A stretch of DNA of 64,000 nucleotides from Flammeovirgaceae bacterium SG7u.111 (GTDB lineage: Bacteria > Bacteroidota > Bacteroidia > Cytophagales > Flammeovirgaceae): NCBI GenBank assembly GCA_034044135.1, contig CP139021.1, forward strand, positions 4,107,635 to 4,171,634, given 5' to 3'. Under the pieces are notes generated by a model that saw only the letters and a program-made list of their open reading frames with translations, made no database searches and was not told where the DNA came from. The translations under genes and the position numbers were made by a program. Positions 49,857 through 59,106 of the stretch are shown one piece after another (positions within the stretch are counted from its first letter, which is position 1; each line of letters opens with the position of its first letter).

Positions 49857-52364
49857 TTACCCTTTTGGGTTCAAGATCAAGTTGATTCTTGCCAAAAGCT
49901 CGTCGTAGTGGAAGCGAGTCATTTGATCCCTTGTAGCTCCTCTCCTACTTCTAATCATCGATTCTATGCGCTTCAGCTCGCCTCTTGCCAACGGCCTGAT
50001 GTCTGAATTCTCCACGTTGATTGGCGTATAAGCCATAAACCTTGAAAAACCTGAAGGCAACCTTCTTTGGTCGTCCGTCATCAGTTCTTCTAGAGAGCTT
50101 ACGTATGCTCGTTGCAAATTCCTACGATAGGTATCTACCGTTTGCGAACGCATAGTCTCTTTCCAGATTTCCCCTCTGAGGTCACCAAACATTTCAAGTG
50201 CGGTGTAAGCCTCTGAGCCGTTCACGGTTTCGTTTTCCAGCATCCTTGCTAAGCGGCTAAAATCCAGCAAATTGCCGAGCACACGGGCTTGGTAGCTATT
50301 GATACGGTTCACAATTCCAGCCGCCTCTACTTTGTTCAATATTTCTTGGTCTATCATCCAAGTAGGTGTAGCAAAAGCTTGTTTGTTCAAAAATTCTACC
50401 GCTCTTTTTTGCTTGTCTTTTGGCGTGTGAGTATAAACCGCTCCTTCTTGCTCGTAGGTTTTGTAGTATTCATATACACCACCTACGTTGGCAGTAACGT
50501 GCCCCATATACCTGTTCCACTGCCCCAATACATTGAGATAAAGCTCTTCCAAATCGTCAAAATCTCTACCATCTTCCGCAGTCCATTCTATTAGGTTTGG
50601 TACAATCCTTTTAAGGTTGGCTATACCATACTCGCTGGCTTTCATGGCATCGTCGCCCAAGTCTTCAGTCTGAGAAGAAGGATCGAGCGGCTGGCCCATT
50701 TGCTTACCGAAGCGGTACATCAAATCACCATCGTGAGCCATTATCCAGCTATCCAAGGTACTTTTCTCATCGGTAGAAGTTTTTGCACTTGGAATAGGAC
50801 GGTATCCCCAACGGATAGCATGTTTGTCGTAAATACCGATGCCTGGCATCAATGAAACACCTTCGTCGCCCGGCTGGGCTACGTAGTTGAAACGAGCGTA
50901 GTCCATAATAGATGGAGCCGTTCCCATTTCTTTGGTGAAGCTAGCCGAACGCAATGAATCGACTGGATAAGAAGAACTTGCGCCCATATTGTGAGGCAAG
51001 CCAAGGGTATGACCAACTTCGTGAGCTGCCACAAACCTGATCAATGAGCCCATCACTTCATCGGAAAACTGCACCTTGCGAGCCTCAGGGTTGATAGCCG
51101 CTGTTTGCACAAAATACCAGTTCCTCAACAAGTTCATCACGTTGTGGTACCAGATGATATCACTTTCTATGATCTCGCCCGACCTTGGGTCGTGCACATG
51201 AGGTCCCATTGCATTTTGGATAGGATTGGTTACGTAACGAATAACCGAATAACGAACATCTTCAGGGTCGAATTCAGGATCTTCTTCTTCGCTAGGAGGC
51301 AACTTACCAATAATGGCATTTTTGAAACCTGCTTCCTCAAACGCAACATTCCAATCTTCTACACCTTTTCTTATTGGCTCTCTCCACTGCTCCGGCGTGG
51401 CAGGGTCGATGTAATAAACAATTGGCTTCACTGGCTCTACCAACTCGCCACGGGCAAATGCTTCTGGGTCTTTTGGCTCTAGCCTCCAGCGGGTAATATA
51501 GCTTCTCTTTGCCGCACGCTGCTCTTCTGTTCCGTAATCGTATTGAGAAACAGAAAAATAACCCACTCGCTTGTCAAAAGCCCTTGCCATCATCGGCTCT
51601 TTGTCCAACAATACGAAAGATTGCTTCATTTCTAATGACATAGAATTGGTGATAGCGTTTGAAGGAAGTTTTGTTCCTTCATAAGTCAGCACATGCGTCA
51701 CCATCACATTTTTAGGGAAACTTTTCATGCCCAAAATCAAGCTGCGGCTTTTGTCCAACCTACGGATGGCAAATTGCTTGCGCTGACCTGGGTTGAGCGC
51801 ACTGATCATTTCCACATCGGAAGTAAAGAAGTTTGAAACCTCAATCACCGATCCCGTAGAATCCTTGCTAAGAGCTGCAATATCGAAAGCCATGATGATA
51901 GGCTCGAAATTATTGTTTCTCACCGACTTGTAGATTGGAAGTTCTTCGCTGGCCACACTATTGTAAGAAACTGAACGGAGCAAAAGTTGCTCACCGAGCT
52001 TTTGCCACCTCACCACTTGCTGTGGCTTGGTTTTCATACCTGCACCGCCAAAATTAAAGTTTTGAACTGTTCCAGAAATCCTGCTCACCACTAAGATTTC
52101 CCTTTCCAAAAGGCTGTCAGGTATTTCGAAATAATGTTTTGTCCCAACGGTATGCGTAGTAAAAAGCCCTTCGTCTGAAATAGCTTTTTCAGTTACTACA
52201 TCTTCGTATGGCTTTATTTTACTGTCGCTTTTTTTCTTTGGTTTAGAAGCTGGAGTTTCTGTTTCTCCTTTTTTCTTCTTTTTTTTCTTTTGGGCTAAAA
52301 GCTCATTGCTTCCTCCAAAAACAAACATTACTGCTAGTAAGAGCAGCACATAGTTTTTTCTCAT
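49857..52364 (-). CDS. Zinc-dependent metalloprotease, metzincin-like (DUF5117/DUF4953-type)
   Basis: The 835-residue protein has a signal peptide (cut after about LLAQ, residue 25). A short Lys-rich tract (25-32) and a linker rich in Lys, Pro and Ser follow. The N-terminal beta domain resembles DUF5117/DUF5118. The zinc site is AAHEVGHTLGLPHN: His448, Glu449, His452 and His458 fit the HExxHxxGxxH metzincin motif. SIMDYARFNY (485-494) fits the Met-turn. The C-terminal region (about 620-835) is helical and unassigned. It probably acts at or outside the cell surface on peptides or proteins. The gene seems monocistronic. Confidence 0.9.
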   Translation of the reverse strand: MRKNYVLLLLAVMFVFGGSNELLAQKKKKKKKGETETPASKPKKKSDSKIKPYEDVVTEKAISDEGLFTTHTVGTKHYFEIPDSLLEREILVVSRISGTVQNFNFGGAGMKTKPQQVVRWQKLGEQLLLRSVSYNSVASEELPIYKSVRNNNFEPIIMAFDIAALSKDSTGSVIEVSNFFTSDVEMISALNPGQRKQFAIRRLDKSRSLILGMKSFPKNVMVTHVLTYEGTKLPSNAITNSMSLEMKQSFVLLDKEPMMARAFDKRVGYFSVSQYDYGTEEQRAAKRSYITRWRLEPKDPEAFARGELVEPVKPIVYYIDPATPEQWREPIRKGVEDWNVAFEEAGFKNAIIGKLPPSEEEDPEFDPEDVRYSVIRYVTNPIQNAMGPHVHDPRSGEIIESDIIWYHNVMNLLRNWYFVQTAAINPEARKVQFSDEVMGSLIRFVAAHEVGHTLGLPHNMGASSSYPVDSLRSASFTKEMGTAPSIMDYARFNYVAQPGDEGVSLMPGIGIYDKHAIRWGYRPIPSAKTSTDEKSTLDSWIMAHDGDLMYRFGKQMGQPLDPSSQTEDLGDDAMKASEYGIANLKRIVPNLIEWTAEDGRDFDDLEELYLNVLGQWNRYMGHVTANVGGVYEYYKTYEQEGAVYTHTPKDKQKRAVEFLNKQAFATPTWMIDQEILNKVEAAGIVNRINSYQARVLGNLLDFSRLARMLENETVNGSEAYTALEMFGDLRGEIWKETMRSQTVDTYRRNLQRAYVSSLEELMTDDQRRLPSGFSRFMAYTPINVENSDIRPLARGELKRIESMIRSRRGATRDQMTRFHYDELLARINLILNPKG

Positions 52365-52546
52365 GAGTGTTATTTTATTGTAGTTTTATAATTGTTGATT
52401 TTAATTTTGTTACAAGCATATATCCATTCTTATCTGTTCGCTACAAACGAACATTTCAAGAACCTCGATCAAGTAAAGTTTGCTTAAAAAAAATTCAAGC
52501 TTACTCAATCTCAAAAAAAACCACTAAGATTTTGATTAAAAGAATA

Positions 52547-53227
52547 CTACCCTACTTTTTCATCACTTACAATTGCCCCATCCTCCAAGGTCACAATTCG
52601 TTTTCCACAACTTGCATTCTTTTCTGAGTGCGTCACCTGAATGATCGTGATCCCTTCTTCTCTGTTGAGCTGTTGGAATAGTTCCATAATCTCATCGCCT
52701 TGCTTGGAATGAAGGTTACCAGTTGGCTCATCGGCAAGGAGCAGATTAGGTTTGCCTATGATGGCACGAGCCACCCCTACTACCTGCTGCTGCCCGCCCG
52801 AAAGCTGATGGGGGAACAAGTCCTTTTTAGCTACAATATTGAACCTGTCCAACATCTCGGCTACCATACTTTTCCGCTCGCTACCTTTCACGTTTTTGTA
52901 GAGCAAAGGCATCTCAATATTCTCATAAACAGTGAGTTCGTCTATCAAATGATAAGCTTGGAACACAAACCCCATGTTGTTTTTGTGGAAATCTCCCCGC
53001 CTCCTCTCATTCAGCTTGTGGATAGGCTCGCCATTGAAATAATACTCGCCATCATTCAGCTCATCTAGCAAGCCAATAATGTGTAGCAAAGTTGATTTCC
53101 CAGCCCCACTTGGTCCCATAATAGTCAAGAATTCCCCTTTTTCAACCTTTAGGTCTATCCCTTTTAGAATAAAGGATTTTTGGAATTTGGTTCGTACATA
53201 TTTATCTAAATCGATAAGTTCGAGCAT
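52547..53227 (-). CDS. ABC transporter ATP-binding protein, MacB/LolD type
   Basis: The 226-residue ATPase has Walker A GPSGAGKST (38-46), a Q-loop Gln90 (FVFQAYHL), the signature LSGGQ (142-146), Walker B LLLADE (162-167), the D-loop (PTGNLHSKQGDE) and the switch His200. It is like the ATPases that drive MacB-type export and LolCDE. The residue after LSGGQQQ, usually Arg (QQQRVAIARAL), is Val149 (QQQVVGVARAI). No permease gene is in the same operon. It is monocistronic, next to the DUF4249/TonB pair on the same strand. Confidence 0.92.
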   Translation of the reverse strand: MLELIDLDKYVRTKFQKSFILKGIDLKVEKGEFLTIMGPSGAGKSTLLHIIGLLDELNDGEYYFNGEPIHKLNERRRGDFHKNNMGFVFQAYHLIDELTVYENIEMPLLYKNVKGSERKSMVAEMLDRFNIVAKKDLFPHQLSGGQQQVVGVARAIIGKPNLLLADEPTGNLHSKQGDEIMELFQQLNREEGITIIQVTHSEKNASCGKRIVTLEDGAIVSDEKVG

Positions 53228-53386
53228 TGCAAAAGGGTTTAGTTAAGAGAAAAAGTCAACGTAGCGTTTGATTAAATTTAACCAAACAAAGGTGGTACGC
53301 AAATTTTAATTTTGAAAACACTTCACCGTGTATAAAAACCGCTCAAGTAAAAGATGGCCAGCTTTACGAATATACCTCTCACTTTA

Positions 53387-53421
53387 GAGTTGAAGCCAAG
53401 GCATGACTTTGGCTTCAACTC
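53387..53421 (-). terminator. Stem-loop after the DUF4249 copy c gene
   Basis: A perfect 13-bp stem: GAGTTGAAGCCAA (53387-53399) with TTGGCTTCAACTC (53409-53421). The T tract on the minus strand is weak, so termination is probable but not certain. Confidence 0.65.
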
Positions 53422-53453
53422 TATTAATCAATCATTTCAAAATCGATTTTTCG

Positions 53454-54362
53454 CTATTCTTCTTCAGGTCCTACTACTACCTCAGCAGAAACTTCTGAAC
53501 ACATTATAAAATAGCCCAAAGCTTCTGTCTCCGAACTAGTGTCAGCATTTTGGATATTGCTAGAAATATTTTCCAGTGGCGTGGCAAACAGCCCTCCATT
53601 TTGCAACTGGGCTTGGGCTTGTTGCAAGAAGAACACCACATCGTTTGTAACCGACAGGAGCTCCACTCTTATTTTGTCTCCCTCTTGGTAAGGAGAAAGC
53701 AATTCATCGTCTTCATCTGCATAAAATGGGTTTATCCCTTCTCGGATAGGTAAGATAAAGGGAATTCCATCGGAGTTAGCACCGGCACTAAACCCTCCAT
53801 CATAAGCGGTATTTATATCTGCGGGTCTATTGAGCAACGTATCGTTTCTGTATGTCCTTATCCAGTATGTATCACCAGTTCCTATTGGGTCTACAGCCCA
53901 AAGTGAAGCATATACACCTTCAACCCGAAAGCCTTCCGCTTCACGATATTCGTAGGTCAGCGAATCGATTGGGGGCACTCTATTCACCTTGGAAGAAGCT
54001 ATAAACTCATCCCCTTTGTAAGTTACGCTTAGCGAATATTCTTTGCCCAACACACCAATCACCTCATCTGCATCGGTCGGTTGCCATGTATAGTTCCCAT
54101 CTTTATCCTCATCGGTAAACACAAATTCTTTCCCATCCGAATCGGTCACCTTTACCTCAGCATCCGACACACTTGGTGTAGGAACATTATCAAAATAAGG
54201 GGCGCTCAAGGTCAACCTTACTACCTGCTCCTCGGGCTGGTCGTTTATCACCGCATCTATCACCAGCTGAGCTGGACCAGGTTGCAAATCAAGTGAAATT
54301 TGGTCTTCGCAAGACGAAAGCCCCAACACTGCTATCAAAGCTATATATATGTATTTGTTCAT
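53454..54362 (-). CDS. DUF4249 lipoprotein, copy c
   Basis: The 302-residue protein has a lipoprotein signal (Cys18, GLSSC) and the DUF4249 start pattern ISLDLQPGPAQLVIDAVINDQPEEQVVRL. It lacks the Cys cluster found in copies a and b and has a shorter central region. The gene lies 14 bases after the stop of the TonB receptor gene, again in the receptor-DUF4249 arrangement. It is a distant relative of the other two copies, so it probably serves a different ligand. Confidence 0.85.
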   Translation of the reverse strand: MNKYIYIALIAVLGLSSCEDQISLDLQPGPAQLVIDAVINDQPEEQVVRLTLSAPYFDNVPTPSVSDAEVKVTDSDGKEFVFTDEDKDGNYTWQPTDADEVIGVLGKEYSLSVTYKGDEFIASSKVNRVPPIDSLTYEYREAEGFRVEGVYASLWAVDPIGTGDTYWIRTYRNDTLLNRPADINTAYDGGFSAGANSDGIPFILPIREGINPFYADEDDELLSPYQEGDKIRVELLSVTNDVVFFLQQAQAQLQNGGLFATPLENISSNIQNADTSSETEALGYFIMCSEVSAEVVVGPEEE

Positions 54363-54376
54363 TGTAAAAAGTCAAT

Positions 54377-56764
54377 TTAGAATTGGAAATTATAAGAAAC
54401 AGATGGGAGCACCGTACCGATAATTGACAGCCTTACAGCCTCTGTAGTGGTCGGCATATCGGAAACTGGTTGCACATATACTGAGTAAGGGTTTCTCCTT
54501 CCATAAACATTGTAAATTGAGAATACCCAGTAATCTCTGTTTTTCCTCTCTTTCCCTTTTTTCATCGTTTTTCCATTGAGTGTAGCCGAAAGGTCTAGCC
54601 TATGGTAAGCTGGTATCCTGGCCCCATTTCGACTGTTTCCATAGTTTTGAGGAAGAACCAAGCCTTGGTATTCGTACCTATTGGTTGGGTAAGTGGCTGG
54701 TGTGCCTGATGCCACAGCCAAGTTGGCAGAAACCGTCCATCGTTTGTTTATATCATAAAAACCTACCAAAGTCAAATTGTGACGTTGATCGAAGCGGGCG
54801 GCGTACCATTCTCCGTTGTTTATCCCTTCTGCTTTTCTCTCGGTACGGGCAAGAGTATAGCTCACCCAGCCATTTAATTTCCCTTTCGATTTCTTTAAGT
54901 AAAACTCTGCGCCATACGCCCTGCCTATCGCGCTAATCAGGTCTCCTTCTATGTACTTGTTCAGCAACAAATCTGCATTGTCAATATATTCTACCAAGTC
55001 GCGGTAATCTTTGTAATATGCCTCTACCGAAAACTCATAGGTATTGTCCTTGAAATTTCTGAAGTACCCGACGGCTACTTGGTCGGCTATTTCGGGAGCT
55101 ATATTGTTGGTAGTAGGTGTCCAAACATCGAGCGGTGAAGTAGCCGTGGTGTTCGAAAGCAAGTGAACATATTGAACCATTCGGTTATAACTCGCCTTTA
55201 TCGAACTTTTAGCATCAAGTTGATACTTTATGGACATTCGAGGTTCGAGATTCAAATAATCGGCAATGCTTTCACCAGAACCAACAGGAGTTTCACTAAT
55301 AACAGGCTTCCTTTTACCCGGTGCAGATGCCTCGCCGTATTCAAATGCAGTGCCCTCGCCTATGTAATTATAATACGAAAGTCGTAAACCATAGCTCATT
55401 GCCACCTTCCCTAGCTTTTGCTCATTTCCTACATAAAGCCCTCCTTCTATGGCAAACCTATTGTCAAGGCTAATATCGGTAACTTCTCCCGCAGAAGTCC
55501 CTTGAGCATCACCTGGTTTGAAATCATAATAAGTAGCCTGTCCACCAAATGTAAGGGTGTTATTGGTATTGATATAATAAGTAAATTCTGGTTTTATATT
55601 GTAGTTGAGAATTTTTGAACTCCAATCAAAGGCATCATCTTCACTTCCAAAACCAAGCTCGTAATCATAATCACTATAAAATACAGAAAGGTTAGAAAAT
55701 AACCTATCGTTGAAAAGGTGGTTCCATCGAAATGTACCCGTACCATTTCCCCAGTTAAAGCGGACATCTTCACCAAAACCTATATTATCTTTTCCAAAAT
55801 AACCCGAAAGATAAATCCGGTTTTTGTCATCTATATCATAATTTGCCTTTAGCGTGAGGTCATAAAAATTAAATGCGCTACCACTAAGGTCGTCATTTAG
55901 AAAAGGAGCTGCCAACACGTCGGCATACGAGCGCCTTCCTGCCACTATGAACGAGCTCTTGTCTTTCACTATAGGAGCCTCTATGGCCAGCCTACTAAAA
56001 ATAGCACCAATTCCGCCGTTCACCGAAAGCTTTTTGCTGTTGCCTTCTTTCATCCTCACATCTAGCAACGAAGAAAGCCTACCTCCATATTGGGCGGGAA
56101 TACCACCCTTCACCAACTTTACATCCTTCACCGCATCGGGATTGAAAACTGAGAAAAAGCCAAAAAGGTGGGAAGAGTTGTAAACTGGAGCTTCATCGAG
56201 CAAGACAAGATTTTGCCCTACATCGCCGCCCCTCACATTGAAACCTGAAGCCCCCTCACCTACGGTACTCACGCCTGGCAACAACTGGATACTCCTAATC
56301 AAATCTACCTCGCCCAAAAGCGCCGGCATTTTTTTGATGGTCTTGATTTCCAGTTTGTTTACGCTTATCTCGGTGCTAGTCACGTTATCATCTTCCGCTG
56401 TGCCTTGCACCACTACTTCTTCTAGCTGGTTACCTTCTTCCACCAGCTCTACATCGAGTTTGGTATCTTCCGTAAGGTCAATTTCTTTTACCACTACCCC
56501 GTAGCCTATGTAGCGGAACTCTACAGTATACTTTGCCGGAGGAACAGAAACAGAATAAAATCCATATACATTGGAGGAACCTCCTGTCTTGAGTTCGCGG
56601 AAATACACCGTACCCCCTATCAAGTCCTCGCCGTTTCCGGCATCTTTCAAATAACCACTTAAGGTTACTTTTTGCTGGGCATTTGCCGTAAGGGCAAAAC
56701 CAAAAAACATCAGCAAGCTAAAAATCAGCAAGTGACAATACTTTCGTACATTAATTCGATTCAT
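54377..56764 (-). CDS. TonB-dependent receptor, DUF4249-associated (second set)
   Basis: The 795-residue protein has a signal peptide (near ALTANAQ), a carboxypeptidase-regulatory-like domain (about 30-110), a plug (about 118-230: IKKMPALLGEVDLIRSI, FNVRGGDVGQNLVLLDEAP, SSHLFGFFSVFNPDAV) and a barrel ending in aromatic residues (SYNFQF). The plug is clearly paralogous to that of the receptor at 41792-44491, but this one lacks the STN-like domain. With the DUF4249 copy c gene behind it, it makes the second receptor/DUF4249 pair of the window. Ligand is unknown. Confidence 0.9.
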   Translation of the reverse strand: MNRINVRKYCHLLIFSLLMFFGFALTANAQQKVTLSGYLKDAGNGEDLIGGTVYFRELKTGGSSNVYGFYSVSVPPAKYTVEFRYIGYGVVVKEIDLTEDTKLDVELVEEGNQLEEVVVQGTAEDDNVTSTEISVNKLEIKTIKKMPALLGEVDLIRSIQLLPGVSTVGEGASGFNVRGGDVGQNLVLLDEAPVYNSSHLFGFFSVFNPDAVKDVKLVKGGIPAQYGGRLSSLLDVRMKEGNSKKLSVNGGIGAIFSRLAIEAPIVKDKSSFIVAGRRSYADVLAAPFLNDDLSGSAFNFYDLTLKANYDIDDKNRIYLSGYFGKDNIGFGEDVRFNWGNGTGTFRWNHLFNDRLFSNLSVFYSDYDYELGFGSEDDAFDWSSKILNYNIKPEFTYYINTNNTLTFGGQATYYDFKPGDAQGTSAGEVTDISLDNRFAIEGGLYVGNEQKLGKVAMSYGLRLSYYNYIGEGTAFEYGEASAPGKRKPVISETPVGSGESIADYLNLEPRMSIKYQLDAKSSIKASYNRMVQYVHLLSNTTATSPLDVWTPTTNNIAPEIADQVAVGYFRNFKDNTYEFSVEAYYKDYRDLVEYIDNADLLLNKYIEGDLISAIGRAYGAEFYLKKSKGKLNGWVSYTLARTERKAEGINNGEWYAARFDQRHNLTLVGFYDINKRWTVSANLAVASGTPATYPTNRYEYQGLVLPQNYGNSRNGARIPAYHRLDLSATLNGKTMKKGKERKNRDYWVFSIYNVYGRRNPYSVYVQPVSDMPTTTEAVRLSIIGTVLPSVSYNFQF

Positions 56765-56930
56765 TACTTTAGTTTAAGTGCATATTGCAACAGTTTGACA
56801 AATAACAGAACAGCTGGTTTAACCACAATTGCGTGGTATCAAACCTTTAACTTTGGAGAGACAATCTTGTTTAAAAAAAAAACTTAAACCTTAGACAAAA
56901 TAACGTGAGGGTTTGACAAAAAATGTCGAT

Positions 56931-56957
56931 AAAAAAAGGAACTCGTAAGAAGCTCCT
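56931..56957 (-). terminator. Intrinsic terminator of the NRDE gene
   Basis: AGGAACT (56937-56943) pairs with AGCTCCT (56951-56957) with one mismatch, and on the minus strand seven T residues follow (A residues at 56931-56937). Confidence 0.7.
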
Positions 56958-56988
56958 AATTTATAACCGGGCAGAAACAAAGGGTCTG

Positions 56989-57774
56989 CTAGGATTGTGA
57001 TTTGTAATCTTCTAGTTGGAACTCAAACTTCTCGTCTATACCATCACCCAGCAAAGGGTTGTAATGCCTTTCGGAAAAACGCACATAGCCATCGTGGGTG
57101 ATAGTGAGCACAGAAGTGGAGCAAGTACCATATTTATCAGTTTTGATGAACATGGGTGCAAGAGCTTTCTCTAACTTAAAGGAAACACCTGTTTTTGGAA
57201 GTTCATCATCAGAAGGTCGGTGGCAATCGTACATCATTTTAATGAGTGTTCCATGCGACCAATCATCGTAAAAAATCACGTCTTCTAACTTTTTCTTTCC
57301 CCTTTCCACCTTTGGCCATTCCGTATTCAACAATTTATTGCTCAACCCATAAATACCGGGTGACAAGGCTTTTACCTTATCTCCTTTATTTGAATAATGG
57401 TAAAGTCCATCAGGAGTCCCCGCCAGCAAATTATAGCCATTATAATCGGTACGGCTGTCTTCAAGGCTACGCATATAGCCCGCTGGTCCTTTTGAACCCA
57501 TTATATAATTAAGAGGCAGATACCCTCTCGATGAAGCATCTTTTCTTTCTACAAAAGCTTCCCTATAATTGGTTACAGCGGCAAACTTCCCTGTCTTTCG
57601 ATTTATGCCTAGCCAAGTTCCGCCAGATTCCAAGTCTCGCCCAGCTAGTATATCTGGCGCATCTTCCCAATAGGATGCCCTCGCCGTAGGGCGCTTGTAC
57701 TCCTCATCTCTATTAGCGACCATCACCAATTTATATTCGGGATGCGCATCCCATGCAAATATTATAAGGCACAT
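56989..57774 (-). CDS. NRDE/TANGO2-family protein
   Basis: The 261-residue protein starts MCLIIFAWDAHPEYKLVMVA and carries the family NRDE motif at 21-24, followed by RPTARASYWED and GGTWLGINRKTGKFAAVTNYR. The family is named for this motif and includes eukaryotic TANGO2; its biochemical role is not settled. The start Met-Cys is typical and places Cys2 at the N-terminus after Met removal, as in Ntn-type proteins. It is divergent from the SIR2 gene. Confidence 0.92.
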   Translation of the reverse strand: MCLIIFAWDAHPEYKLVMVANRDEEYKRPTARASYWEDAPDILAGRDLESGGTWLGINRKTGKFAAVTNYREAFVERKDASSRGYLPLNYIMGSKGPAGYMRSLEDSRTDYNGYNLLAGTPDGLYHYSNKGDKVKALSPGIYGLSNKLLNTEWPKVERGKKKLEDVIFYDDWSHGTLIKMMYDCHRPSDDELPKTGVSFKLEKALAPMFIKTDKYGTCSTSVLTITHDGYVRFSERHYNPLLGDGIDEKFEFQLEDYKSQS

Positions 57775-58117
57775 ATCTTTTCTCTAATGAATGTTCAAGG
57801 TGTATGTAGAAAAACTCCGCTAAGTTATGGCTAAGTTTCCATTTGGATAACAAAATAAGTAAAAAAACATTCGTACTTAAATTTGCAAACCGCTTCCAAA
57901 TAAATGCAATATTTTGCCCCACTATTTTTAATACGCATAGAAATTTTCTTACTTGCAGAAAATTTGCACTTATCAGCAAACATTCAATAGGTATGAACCT
58001 ATGGTAGACTAACCCTGTTGGACTAGTGGAAAAAAACTATCCTTAACCCTGCATTATCCATATTTATTATCTAATTCGTCAACTACTAAAACCAGCTTGC
58101 GCAAAACCGGCCTATTC
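57775..58117. other. Divergent promoter region between the NRDE and SIR2 genes
   Basis: No coding content was seen. A perfect inverted repeat ATAGGT-ATGA-ACCTAT (57987-58002) lies about 115 bases before the SIR2 start. No canonical -7 element is clear on either strand. Confidence 0.4.
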
Positions 58118-58957
58118 ATGAATAGAGATACTCAAAGCTTGATATCACAATCTGCCAAAATCCTGAAAGAGGCAGATGCACTTATTATCACTGCCGGATC
58201 TGGTATAGGGATAGATTCAGGTCTGCCAAATTATAATGACCCAAATGTTTTTAAAAAGTTATTCCCTAAGCTAGGAATAGAAAATATCAGCTTTGCCCAA
58301 ATGGCAAACCCTTCTTGGTTCACCAAAAACCCTAAAAGAGCTTGGGCATTTTATGCATCGCTAAAGGAAACCTATGCCCAAACTGAACCTCACAACGGGT
58401 ATGAGCAACTCCTTGAGCTGGCAAAAACTAAAAAAGAAGGCTATTTTATTTTTACCTCAAATGTAGACGGTCATTTCCAAAAAGCTGGGTTCGACCCCCT
58501 GCGAATAGAGGAATGCCATGGCTCTATCCACCATTTACAATGTTCTTTCCCTTGTGGCGACCATACATGGCAGCACGGCCCCAATATGCCTTTCAATGCG
58601 GAAAACATGGAACTTAGTGTAGATCCGCCTACCTGTCCATATTGCCACTCCATAGCCCGACCCAACATTTTGCTCTACAGCGACTGGAACTGGGCCGAGT
58701 CCCGAACCGACGAGCAGGGCACGCGATTTTCCAAGTGGTTTCAGCATGTGCATAAAAACAAAATACCAACAGCCGTGATAGAAGTAGGCGCTGGTACTAC
58801 CATCCCTACCGTCCGTTATCAATCAGAGCGACTTGCAAGCGCACTCAAAACCCCACTCATCCGAATCAACCCAAATAATTTTGAGGTGCCAAAAGACAGT
58901 ATTGGCCTTCCACTTGGTGCAAAAACGGGGATAAATTCTATTTTTGGAAAATTATAA
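58118..58957 (+). CDS. SIR2-family NAD-dependent protein deacetylase-like protein
   Basis: The 279-residue protein resembles the bacterial SIR2 group with the opening ADALIITAGSGIGIDSGLP. It has the TSNVDGHFQKAG block, catalytic His134 (ECHGS) and four zinc Cys (Cys142, Cys146, Cys173, Cys176), then RPNILLYSDWNWAESRT and the NAD-binding VGAGTTIPTVRYQSE. The motif after GLP, normally DFR with a catalytic-site Arg, reads NYN (38-40) here. This may change the activity (for example from deacylation to another NAD-linked reaction). The start at 58118 is an ATG; a longer frame would use TTG at 58097. Confidence 0.85.
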   Translation: MNRDTQSLISQSAKILKEADALIITAGSGIGIDSGLPNYNDPNVFKKLFPKLGIENISFAQMANPSWFTKNPKRAWAFYASLKETYAQTEPHNGYEQLLELAKTKKEGYFIFTSNVDGHFQKAGFDPLRIEECHGSIHHLQCSFPCGDHTWQHGPNMPFNAENMELSVDPPTCPYCHSIARPNILLYSDWNWAESRTDEQGTRFSKWFQHVHKNKIPTAVIEVGAGTTIPTVRYQSERLASALKTPLIRINPNNFEVPKDSIGLPLGAKTGINSIFGKL

Positions 58958-59106
58958 CAAGATTTAGGAGATCGAAGGGATTATAAGTAGGTTTGACTTT
59001 TTCCTAAACAAGGAAATAGAGGACCTTTTTTTTGTGTACCTACTGTTCGCTCAATAGGCAACGTCCCCCAACTAAAATTATCATAAAACTAAAAGCTGAA
59101 GCTTCT

